Part shown: piece after piece, positions 13,101-25,100 of the stretch
How the letters are laid out: the number at the start of each line of letters is the position of its first letter
How positions within the stretch are numbered: position 1 is the first letter of the stretch
DNA from: Muricea muricata
Taxonomy: Eukaryota; Cnidaria; Anthozoa; Malacalcyonacea; Plexauridae
Direction of reading: 5' to 3'
NCBI GenBank assembly: GCA_963855995.1
Contig: OY979724.1
Location: forward strand, 4,657,558 to 4,721,557
DNA length: 64,000 nucleotides
Translations under genes and position numbers: made by a program
Notes under the pieces: model-generated
Databases searched by the model: none
Told to the model about the DNA's origin: nothing
The model's input: only the letters and a program-made list of their open reading frames with translations

Positions 13101-16100
13101 ACATCAGTGGCGGATCTAGCGTAAGTCAAAATAAATTACCACAGCTCATTCTAGGATATATTTACATTTTAAAATACCTTCAAAGCAACTTCATTGGTTA
13201 GATTTTATTCTTTTGAAATTCATAACCTATCACATTGTTATAAAGTTATTTTGAATTTAAAATTGAGGTGCTATAATTTATTTTGACTTACCCTGGATCC
13301 GTCACTGGCCAACATGAAAACTACCTCTCGTCCATCGCCTTAACCTTATTAAATACTTTTCATTAAACACATGATTAAATTCTCCATCCAAACAAATGTA
13401 GAGCTGATTTGACCTACCTCAACAACTGTATATCATCCAATAGTAGTTTAATGTCGCCACGAAAAAACCCACTACTTGCACCCGCACTGCGTAAAACTAT
13501 CTATAAACAAGGAAAACGTTCGGGGGAAAACAACATGAAAACGAACAGGAAAAAGATCAGGTATCTTTCAACTTGTAAAGAACTGTTGCGAAACTATGCT
13601 AATTTGTCGTTAATTTCCATGTGATCCAGCCATATATAGGCCCATTTACACGGGCGATTTTAACTGCAATTTTTATTGCATTTTTTTTTGCTTTTGGAGG
13701 ATGTGCAAGTGCGAATTACTTACTTGATCATGTGTGATCCTGTTGTTATGAATTATCATAACCTGGAACATTTGTAACTCATACCTTTTTTCCATCGTTG
13801 AAAAGAAGAAAGTCGCGCTGTAAATCGCAGCAAAAATCGCTCGTGTAAAATATAGGCCAATAGACATCTCATATACACTACATGGTGCATCCCACGTGAC
13901 ATTGTGACCACATGACTGTGGGCAGGCGAAAATTGGAGCCGGATCGCAGGCGCTGGTCGTTCCCACAGAGATGACACGGAGCATGATAATTTGTGCATTT
14001 TGTATTGTGGAAATGGACTAAGTTGACAATAAATCCTCTTTTATGCAGCTAAAAAGTATTTAATACACAAATACAGAAAAGTACAGTGTTTTCAGTAGCA
14101 TTTTTTGATAAGTGGGAACGACCAACATGGCCGCCGCCTATTGTTATGAGGGGATACCGCTGAGATTTTTGGCTTCACTTTTTGATATACAGATGCGCTA
14201 TCTAGTGCATATGAAATATCTATGGATTCAGCTCACGATGTTGTTATTTATATTTTATACTGAGATGAATTTAGCTTGATTGAAAGGTGTAGGGTTTTCC
14301 ATCACTTCGAATTTTTACTCACTGCACGTTTTCAAAAATAATGCTTCGGACGATCGTCATATACTTTAATGTCACTGATTGTAGGTTTATTAATATTTAC
14401 ATACCTGGGTAATACGTTCATACATGTGTGGCAAAGGTAAATAAGAGATGTGAACATCACTTGAAACCACTGGACGGCCATTCTGAAGGCAAATGTAAAA
14501 AGAGAGAGTGTCACTATCATAAAAATATTAAAAGTTTGTAAAATTTTGATCTTAATCAAACACGATATCAGAATAAACGAAAAAGCGTTCGCAGTTTTCA
14601 ATAAATTGTCTCGTTAATTCTCTAGATATTCGCTGCTTTAGTTAAAACATGAAAATAGCTTGATATTACCCTAACCCTAACTTTTCCCTCGTACCATATA
14701 TAAATACCAGATAAGTCAAGCAACATACAGGGTACACAGGAACAAGTAACAAGGAGATTCAAATTCTACACTTTAAAAACCCACACAACTATGTCACAGA
14801 CGGACAATAATAGTAAGTAGTTTCCGTCTTTCTGTCGTGGCGTGAGCACATGACAAATAGATCACGTATTTTTGCTCACGCCATTAGTGATTTTTTTCAT
14901 GCTTGTTCGAGCGTTTTTAGGTTCGTTGTCTGTTTTTGTGAAAAAACTAAGTTAATTTAGTATCGCAAAGCTTTCGATCCGTAAGTTCGGAAAGTCATCA
15001 CAGACTCCCAATAATTCAAGTGTACCATTATACAGTTTATATTCAGATACATATTTATAATCACCGTGCAAATATACAAGGAAATTAATAGTTAATTGCC
15101 TCAATCGCTTGAAATTCGAGTTGACCTTCGACGTTTTCATTATAAGTTGACCTTCGACGTTTGCATTATAACCGCTGTCAACCAGTCCTCAAATCAACAT
15201 CAGCCCTGGATATTACACCCACCCACCCCAGCCATCCTCAATTAAAAAACCTTTTTACAACGGGAAGCTTGTCGACGTGTTTCGGCACGATAAACATTTC
15301 GTCTTCCTGGTTAGGCACGAGCGGGCTTATGTTTCTCATAAAAATGCTTCTTAGCTCTTCTACACTGTTAAACATGACAAAACAGTGACAGGAAACAATG
15401 TCTTCCTAGTTTTTTAGTTTACCGCATGTATTGGGTACACGTGATATCAAACAATTTTCTATTCCGCTTCAACATTAAAAATGCACAAATTACAAGAAAT
15501 CTTTTGACATTTTGCAACAGACTTGTTAACAAGACGTTATTAGAATCCGTTCGCATGGCTTGCAAAAACTTTTTGACAACAAGTCTGTTGTCAAAACTTG
15601 GTATGAACAGGATTAATACAAGTTTCAACAAATTGTTGCAACTTGCAACAAGTCTGTACGTACTATTTACAACATGAGTGACCGTGTCGTATCAGCATAT
15701 AGCATAGTTTGTATATCTGATACAACACGGACGCGAAAGGCTGGTGAAACACTCGAATTTTATAATAAGATCTATCTGCGAAGTAATTTTTAAAATAAAG
15801 CTAATATAAGGCGAGAAAATCAAAGTTAAATTTTGTGAAAATCAATCGGGGTTTACAGACTCCATCACGCTCATGATTTCTTTTGTGTTTCCTTCATGAA
15901 TTATAGTGCGTTTCACAAAAAAGGTCAATTACAGGCTGTGTACAAGTCAAAGAACTCCTTACCTGTTCAAAATGTATGCGAAATCCTGCAGCATTAGAAG
16001 CAATATTCCTGTTGGTGATCATTGCACCCTTTGGTTGACCTGAAAAAAAAAGAACAAGCTAAATACAAGGAAATTACATGAAATTTTAATGTGAAGTTTC

Positions 16101-19100
16101 AATTTTCTGTTAATTCCACAGGTTATGTCGGAGGATCTCATTTTACTAACAAGGGCGGAGCTTCTTATTACGTATGTTTGACACGTGATCCAATTTATGA
16201 AAAATCTGTATCTAGTGGGTCTGTTTCCACCATCTATGGAGCTGAATGTAAACCCATGCGCTGTGTGTCATGTGACTACACGTGCTTCACAATTGATGAC
16301 ACCAGGTCGTAACGTGTGTCCCGCGGGATGGACACGCGAGTACAAAGGATACTTGATGTCGGGACATTATAATCACCATCGTACAATGTACACTTGCGTG
16401 GATGAAAACCCTGACTACACTCGAGGAACTCACGCTGATCTCAACGGTGCTTTGTTTTATTTTGTTGAAGGAGTATGTGGCTCACTTCCCTGCAAACCTT
16501 ATATTGCAGGAAAAGAGCTGACATGCGTAGTATGTACGCGTTAAATCTCGCGATCTAATACATTTCGTTGTATCTCACAACATAAACAAAATAACCGTTA
16601 AGAAGTAAAATTTATGAAAATGTATCACCAGCTATACAATGGATTACGTAATTTTGGCAAATAATCAAAACGCAAAACAGAAATTAAAAATAATAATTGA
16701 CGTAATTACAGCGGGAAAATACGGAAATAGTGAACATAGTCGGAACAGAAAACAAAGAAACTGAACAACACTTAAATCTAAAGCCTTTAAACTTCCTCCT
16801 TCAGAAAATTCTGCTATTATACTAATATATTGAAAGATCAAATCAATCACTCATAAGCTTTACAAAAACAAGACGATCTATAATAGGGTCAGTGAAACCA
16901 AGAAAACTAAGGTCAAATACACGGGTCAAAAACACGTTCGTGTGAATCAATAGTTCAATTTGTGCGTATAAACAAATTTAAGTAAACCGTGACTAAATTA
17001 TGCATTGTCAGATATTTGGCAAAGAGATTGAATAAAACCTATAAAGTAAGAACGGAGTTTGAAACTTATCCTAAGCGACTCGCGCATTACTGGAATTGTA
17101 CCCTCCTTAGCTAAGGCGTATCTAGTGCCATGACTTATTTTCTCCGTATGTTGATGGCGAGAATAAAATTTTTGGGATGCAATTATGACAATAAATTTAT
17201 TCGTGCTTTTTCATGTCAGGACGCGGTGAATGTTTTTTATTTGTCGAATGTCCCAACATATATCCAGAAAACGATGTACGTTGCACACTTCGCTAACTAA
17301 AACAACGTATTATCAAACCGAAGATGTTGTAAAAAACCAATGTTATGAACGGGCGGCCAAAAGTGGCGGATATGTAAGTATAATTTTGTATTTATTTTAA
17401 AAACGCCGTATCTGTAGCCGCAAATCAGTCTAAGTACAGAAGGGACTAATTTGAATAAGGTGACAATTATTTGCCCGCAAGGTGGAGTGAATATCGGGGA
17501 ATAATGGTTTCAGCAGGGTTTTATATAGCATCGTTAAATCTATTTCGAGATCTCCTCCAGCCTTCCTACTGCTGAAGTAACTCGACGCATTTAGTTTATA
17601 TATAAAATAGCATTCACTCAAACTATATAGACTACCGATAAAGTTTTATTTTTCACTATGTTTTTTCTTCAAATTTCCGCGTTTTTCTAGCCTGTACTAT
17701 TGGGTTATTAAGACCCATCTTAACGTATCATTTATGATACAATTTATGTTAGCAATAACTCGGTTAAGAACAACGTTACATTACTAAAGTCTAGACAAGA
17801 CGTGGCTTTTGTCAAAGTCTATATATATACGTTCTATCCGTTAACTAGAAAACTGGTTTTTAAAATTAATACAACCAGTATAATATACACATTCAATATA
17901 TCAAATACGTCACGTTCCAATAAAATTAACATGTGCACAACAAGACAACGTCAACGGACCCCCTATGTTGAGTCATTGTCTGTTCACAATGCTAACAGGA
18001 AGTTGATTGAAAATCTCTGGCTAACACCAAAACACAACAACTAGCAAATAATCAATAATGACATTACTGGGAAAGAAATACTCAAATTTGTGGCAGGAAA
18101 AACATCTGCAACAATCAACAGCAATTTGACTTTTCAGCATGTCCGCGTTGGTTGCTTCAAATTGAAGGCATTCAATTCGTTTGTTTCAGATTATGCCAAA
18201 GAAATTAAATACACAACTCAACTAGAACCAGCTAAAAGTTCAAAAGGCCATAAGTTAATCTAAAGAGCTTGAGAATTTAAGTGATGATATTCCAAGAGCA
18301 ATGAAAACATGTCAAAATCTTCAAATACTGGACAAAATCGATTTTTCTTCTCCACTGTCAATAGTTATGAAATTATGTTAGGAAGTACTATTCATGTTTT
18401 TTCGTGTTAGACCACGGTGCTTGATTTTATTCAAATTAAGAGCAATATGTGGGCAAAACGCATTGTTTCCTTGTCATTTACCCCATCAGCTAGGAGCATA
18501 GGTTTTCCATCGAAACATTAAGAGAAATACAAAATACGAGTTTTGACTTCTAAAACGATGGAAAAGAACGAGAAGGAACCTAAAGTAAGCAAGCATCGTT
18601 CGTACTTCGTCATGAAAGTGCTCTTGTTTGTTTTATGCGTGGCTGTCGTCGTTCTTTTGGCTGTAGTAGCCAAATGTTTGGCTTCCTTGAAAGACATGAA
18701 CAGCAGGTTGAATGCTGTGGAAGAAGAACAGAACTTGAAGTATTTGAGAAGGGAGAAACACGACCAGAAAACCAGACGAAACAAGCGTAGTATAGACGAG
18801 GCAGAGTTCAACAAGGCGTTGATAAAGCTCGAAGGTATTATAGAAGGCTTTTTGTTATTTATTAATGAATTTTTTGGCAGTCAGTAAAAGATTGCGAGGA
18901 TTGCGTACATGGTATTCTAGCGTGTGTAAGTGTGTAACATTTTGAACAAGAAAACGTAAACTACAGGGGGTAGCAAAAAAAGAGCCCCTGTAAAAAAATT
19001 TTGGTTGGCATTTAATTGTGGGTTCAAGTGTACACATATGGCCTCAAACGTCTCTGTATTAGCTAAACTAGGTAATCAATAAGTTTTATTATAGTGATAC

Positions 19101-22100
19101 CTAATTTTACACTCACACTCTAACTAACGTCACACTTGCAAATAAATCAGAGATACAGTAGGGTAGTTGTTAGTAATTATTGGGATAGCCACGGTTTGTT
19201 AACACTGCTGCACATCTTCTTGGCATGCTCTCTACAAGCTTTTGAATGTATTCGACACTCAGGCTTTCCCATTTCTCCAATAAACATTGAAACAATTCAT
19301 CTTCGGTATTGCATTGACGTGTATTGAGCTGACAATTTAGCTCAGACCAAAGATTCTCGATGGGGTTTAAATCGTGGTGGCCAAGAAAGGACCTCAATGT
19401 CTTGGTTTTAAAGATAATTCTTCACGAGATTCGATGTATCTTTCGGGTCGTTATCGTGTTGGAATATAAAATCATCAATCAACCCCATATATTGCACGTT
19501 TATCAAATTTTTATATAAGCTTAGTGATCTCACAGCAAACATAAACAATATCGCCGATCTCTTGAAGGTAACGCGAGAAACTTGCGGGACTTATTTCACA
19601 ATTGATAAACACACAACGAATTCATCATCCAAGCTGTAACAAATGCTAAATTATTTCTCACCAAGCCATAGTTCCTATACAATCATGATCTCATGCTTGA
19701 ATGATTGTTCTGGAATTCGAAAACGGCAACTATGTTTCAATATTATTAATTTGAAACTTTCATTTAAGAATGAATCGATCGTATCAATACGTTGGTCGTC
19801 AACCTGCATTTCTTCTCCGTGGCCCACCAGGAAAACCAGGAAGGGACGGTATACCAGGAAGTCGAGGCACTCCGGGAAAAGCAGGAAAAGATGGTACTCC
19901 AGGAAAGGCTGGAAAAGATGGCAGTCCAGGAAAAGCAGGAAAAGATGGCAGTGCAGGAAATCCGGGGCTAAATGGCCGAGACGGAAGAGATGGTGGACAG
20001 GGAGCTCAAGGTAAGTAATGCGATCGAATGCACTACTGTATGTACTTCAACTATTTTATCTCAATAAAGTTCAAATGCTTTACAAGTAAGTACGTTATCA
20101 GACAAGGTACCAGAATACTAACTGATTAAACACATAATTACACATTCTCAAAGTCCATGCAAATTTTTACATCTTAGATTCAGTAACATAGAAATATCCA
20201 CGTTCATATTTTCTATTTTGTCAGGTGAACCAGGAATGCCAGGTGAACGTGGACCACCAGGCGTGCAAGGTCCCAAGGGAATACAGGGTGATTCTGGAGA
20301 AGTTGGAGTGACTTTATCCGGTGGGGGTGAAAGAACTGTCCAAAGAGTGGAGCTACTTTGGTCTATGAAGGTAACACCAAAGCTTTACATCCACTTTTTA
20401 GAATCATCTGTAGTGGGGGGGGGGGGGGGGGGTGGGTGGGTTAAACCGCACTACAACTATGTAATTACATGAAATTTTAATGTGAAATTTCAATTTTCTC
20501 TTAATTCTACAGGTTATGTCGGAGGATCTCATCATTCCCACAAGGGTGGTGCTGCTAATTACGTATGTTTGACACGTGATCCAATTTATGAAAAATCTGC
20601 ATCTGGTGGTGCTGTTACCAAAATCTACGGAGCAGAGTATCAAACATACTCGTATGGCATATATCCCAGCAGTCTGTACGAGCATGATGTCCCATGTGCT
20701 GTGTGTCACGTGACCACACGTGCTTCACAAATGATGATACCAGGTCGTAACGTGTGTCCCGCGGGATGGACACGCGAGTATAAAGGATACTTGATGGCCG
20801 AATATTATAATCACTATCGTACAATGTACACTTGCATGGATGAAAACCCTGACTACACACGAGGAACTCACGCTGATCTCAACGGTGCTTTGTTTTATTT
20901 CGTTGAAGGAGTATGTGGCTCACTTCCCTGTAAACCTTATATTGCAGGAAAAGAGCTGACATGCGCAGTATGTACGCGCTAACTATAAAATATAAAACTA
21001 AATAATTGTCAGGCAATTGCTTGGTAAATTTCTATTTACCCCTACTGGCACTATTATATAGCTTCAAACTTTTAGAAACTTTACACCTTTCATACTCGAT
21101 GTACTTAGTATCAATTATTCACACAACACTAAGTATTCAGTGATATGTAGCATATAAATGTAATAACCTGGGTACGAGGTTGGTAATATGTAACAAACTT
21201 CGTAACAAGAGCACGTATACGTAGTTTCATCAAGATATGATATTAAGTAAGCACATAGTTTGCATACTACATAGCAGTATTCAAACTTTTGAGAAGTAAC
21301 TGTACAAAAGTATACAAAATTCGTAAAATTTCCAGGACTATATTTTCCATATTTTAAAATATTTTGCAACCAAACCCGACAGTTGTATGAAAGTTAGGAT
21401 GCTCTTTCCAGCTGTGCTAATTGACTTTCCAAATTCAAAAGTTTGCCTAATAGGGGAATGGTCAATTATCTCAATTTTATTCTTGTTTTTTCGTGTTAGG
21501 CCACGGTGCTTGATTTTATTCATATTCTGACAAAACGTATATGCGCAACGTTTTCTTCCCTTGTCATTAGAGCTTGTCCATACGAGCTGAAGGTTGTTAA
21601 AAATTAAGAGAAATACAAAAACGAGTTTTCATTACTAAAACGATGGAAAAGAACGAGAAAGATCCTAAAACAAGCAAGCATCGTTCGTACTTCGTCATGA
21701 AAGTGCTCTTGTTTGTTTTATGCGTGGCTGTCGTCGTTCTTTTGGCTGTGGTCGTCAAAGGTTTCGCCTCGTTGAAAGATTTAAACAGAAAGTTTAATGC
21801 TCTAGAAGAAGAACAGAACGTGAAGTCTTTGAGAAGCGAGAAACACGACCAGCAAACCAGACGAAGCAAGCGGGGCATAGACGAGGCGGAATTCAAGAAG
21901 GCGATGATAAAGCTAGAAAAGCTGGAAGGAAGGTAGGCTTTTTGTTATTCAGTACTAAATTTTTGCTATTTTTAGTAATGGGCGTCGTATTCTGGCGTGT
22001 GTAATATTTTTAACAAGGAAACCTAATTTCTGTGCTTATATTAGATTCCAGCATAAGCTAATTAACGAGGAAATTCTATATTGTTTACCCAAACCGTGAT

Positions 22101-25100
22101 ATGTATCGGATTAGTGTCTAGGCAATGCGGTGTCAAATCCAATTCAGCAAGGAATACCCAGGGTCATAACTGCACGCTGCAACAAATGCTAAATTATTTC
22201 TCACCTAACAATCGTTCCTACACAATCATGAACTCATGCTTGAATGATTGTTCTGGCAACAAAAGCGGCAACAAAAGCTTTAATATTATTAATTTGAAAC
22301 CTTCCTTTAAGAATAAATCGATCGTATCAATACGTTGGTCGTCAACCTGCATTTCTTCTCCGTGGTCCTCCAGGAAAACCAGGAAGAGACGGTATGCCGG
22401 GAAAAGCAGGGAAAGATGGTAGTCCAGGAAAAGCAGGGAAAGATGGCAGTGCAGGAAATCCGGGGCTAAATGGCCGAGACGGAAGGGATGGTGGGCAGGG
22501 AGCTCAAGGTAAGTAATGCGATCGAATGTACTACAGTATGCACTTCAACTATTTTATCTCAATAAAGTTTAAATGCTTTACAAGTAAGTACGTTATCAGA
22601 CAAGGTACCAGAATACTAACTGATTAAACACATAATTATACATTCTCAAAGTTCATGCAGATTTTTAAATCTTAGATTCAGTAACATAGAAATATTCACG
22701 TTCATAATTTTCTATTTTAATTTGTCAGGTGAACCAGGAATGCCAGGTGAACGTGGACCACCAGGCGCTCAAGGTCTCAAGGGAATACAGGGTGATTCTG
22801 GAGACGTTGGAGTGACTTATATCCGGTGGGGGAGGAAGAACTGTCCAAACAGTGGAGCTACTTTGGTCTATGAAGGTAACATCAAAGCTTTACATCCACT
22901 TTTTACAATCATCTTTAGTGGGGGTGGGGGGGGGGGAGGTTAAACCGCACTACTGCCATCGCATGTAGTTACATTAAATTTTCAATGTAAAATTTCAATT
23001 TTCTCCCAATTCCACAGGTTATGTCGGAGGATCTCACTATTCTCACAAGGGTGGTGCTTCTAATTACGTATGTTTGACACGTGATCCAATTTATGAAAAA
23101 TCTGTATCTAGTGGTTCTGTTACCACAATCTATGGAGCTGAATATGAATCATATTCTGGAATTTACCCGAGCAGTCTGGACGACCACGATGTCCCATGTG
23201 CTGTGTGTCACGTGACCACACGTGCTTCACAAATGATGATACCAGGTCGTAACGTGTGTCCCGCGGGATGGACACGAGAGTATAAAGGATACCTGATGGC
23301 TGACCACTATACTCACCATCGTACAATGTTCACTTGCGTGGATGAAAACCCTGACTACACACGAGGAACTCACGCTGATCTCAACGGTGCTTTGTTTTAT
23401 TTCGTTGAAGGAGTATGTGGCTCACTTCCCTGTAAACCTTATATTGCAGGAAAAGAGCTGACATGCGCAGTATGCACTCGTTAATAGGCTGCATAGTTAA
23501 CATTTGCACTTTTCTGCATTATTCTAAAAACTTTGAGAAACTTTAATATTTTAACGCTCAGCTGTCTCGCTTCACACGGCATTGATTAAGCTTTCGTGGT
23601 AACAATATGCAACAAACTTGGTAACAAGCGCACCTTAATTGTCTTAATATGTTGACTATAATTGCATTTTTTATGTCATCAAGGTTTATTATAGGTTAAG
23701 CAATAAAGTTTTTATAACTTTATTTAAAACAGGCCGAAAAATAAGCCGATTAGCCATTTACAGTGATGCAGTAGTAGTTGCGGAGTTACTCGCAAACATT
23801 TGCAAAATATAAATTGTTGATTGTAAGGTGGTCAGTTGGATAAGTATGTTTATTAAATACACTCAGATACTAAATGACGGAACGCAATGAAAAGCATTTG
23901 TGATTTGATTACCATAGCCACGCTGCCATCCCCAGGGCTCTTATATGGAATGAAGTAGGAAAAAAGTAGTAGGAAGAGAGTACTAGTAAGAGGAATAGAA
24001 AGAGAGTAGTAGTAAGAGGAATAGAAAGAGAGTAGTAGTAAGAGAAATAGAAAGAGAGTAGTAGTAAGAGTAATAGGAAAAGAGTAGTAGGAGAAAATAC
24101 GGATCAGCTTTTTATTGTGGCTATGAGCTTTCGACTATGTATCGCACTACATCAGCTGGCTATCAGTTAGCCAATGTTCTGTGCGTCACCTTGAAGCTCT
24201 CTATAACTGATAGCTTTAGATTATTGGTCGCAACCAGACTGCGCACGGCTTGTCGGCTTCTACGATATGAACCTTGATTTCTATGCAACCCTATTAAAAA
24301 TACCATCTGTAGTCGCAAATGTATGTAGAGAGGCGACTGATAACGCGTCTTGTAAAGCCGCAGCAAAGACGATACAGTCAACTCTCATTATAGCGGGCAC
24401 CCAGGGGACAGACATTAATTATCCGCACTAGCCGAGTTGCGATCAAAATTTCCCAAATTCAGGCTGCACAATGTCAGGCCAAAATAGTCGTGGTTTTTGT
24501 CGAGTTTATACCTCCCGTTAAGGTTTGCGTCAGTGATAAGTATACCTCCTCTAATAAATTGAAAAATGAATAAAAGCGTCTAGTAAATAGTTTCGACCGG
24601 GAATTTAAAAAGTGTCCTTAATAGCGAGATGTCCGTAATATATTGAGGAATACGCATACCAAATACGGAAATGTACGGAAACCAAAACATTGGTTAAACT
24701 TTAACCAAAAGTTGATTTTGAATAGCCAAGCACGCTAGTGTAAAAGATCAGATTGCGCGGATGTGTTTCGGATTACTGACATGAAGGTTTTTTCACATCA
24801 GATATATGAACTAAATTTTATAAAACAATCGTAAACGGGGTACCTGTCGTTCCACTTGTGAAGCAAACAGTGAAAACGTCTTCGGGTTTGGCAGGCTTGA
24901 AAGTGAGAAAAAAAACACTAGTCACGAACAAATCATGATTTGGTGCAGGATAAAAGAGCACGAGTTGTTAGAAGAGCTAGAAGAGACCACTGAACTCGAG
25001 CTCTTTAACTAATTTAACAATCTCGCATAGAACGACCGGAAAGCACTCTGTGATCCATTTGCTTTTACGATATCAATTTGTTTAAAACAAAAGGTTTTTT

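Larger units (their letters stand above)
18558..20982 (+). pseudogene. Short-chain collagen C4-like gene, copy A (probably broken)
   Basis: Four exons match copy B: 18558-18834 (cytosolic tail, membrane anchor, then [12 protein letters not shown]), 19769-20010 (collagen Gly-X-Y), 20225-20370 (Gly-X-Y and start of the C-terminal domain) and 20513-20982 (Cys-rich C-terminal domain, stop TAA). Two things break the frame. The first exon ends in phase 1 instead of 2, so the usual junction to exon 2 does not fit. The third exon is 146 rather than 147 bases; the YIRWG segment of copy B is lost, and restoring the length would expose a TGA. The last exon is intact. Alternative acceptors (for example the AG just before 19830) might rescue the first junction but not the second. 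It could also be an assembly error in a gene that still works. Confidence 0.65.
18380..23490 (+). repeat. Tandem duplication of a short-chain collagen gene (copies A and B)
   Basis: Copy A (from about 18390 to 20990) and copy B (from about 21488 to 23490) align from a shared upstream sequence ('ttcgtgttagaccacggtgc' in A) through all exons and introns. The introns at 20011-20224 and 22509-22728 are almost identical, so the duplication is recent. The main difference is extra DNA with a Tc1-like relic in the first intron of A. Confidence 0.85.

Noticed and set aside
14660-14690. Telomere-like 'ccctaaccctaac'
   Set aside because: Only two units in an ACSL intron; too short to mean a telomere or fusion point.
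19643-20014. Arg/Lys-rich frame overlapping the collagen exon
   Set aside because: It is the collagen Gly-X-Y exon read in another frame.
23885-24100. Possible CRISPR-like regular repeat
   Set aside because: Eukaryotic context, no unique spacers; it is a purine minisatellite.
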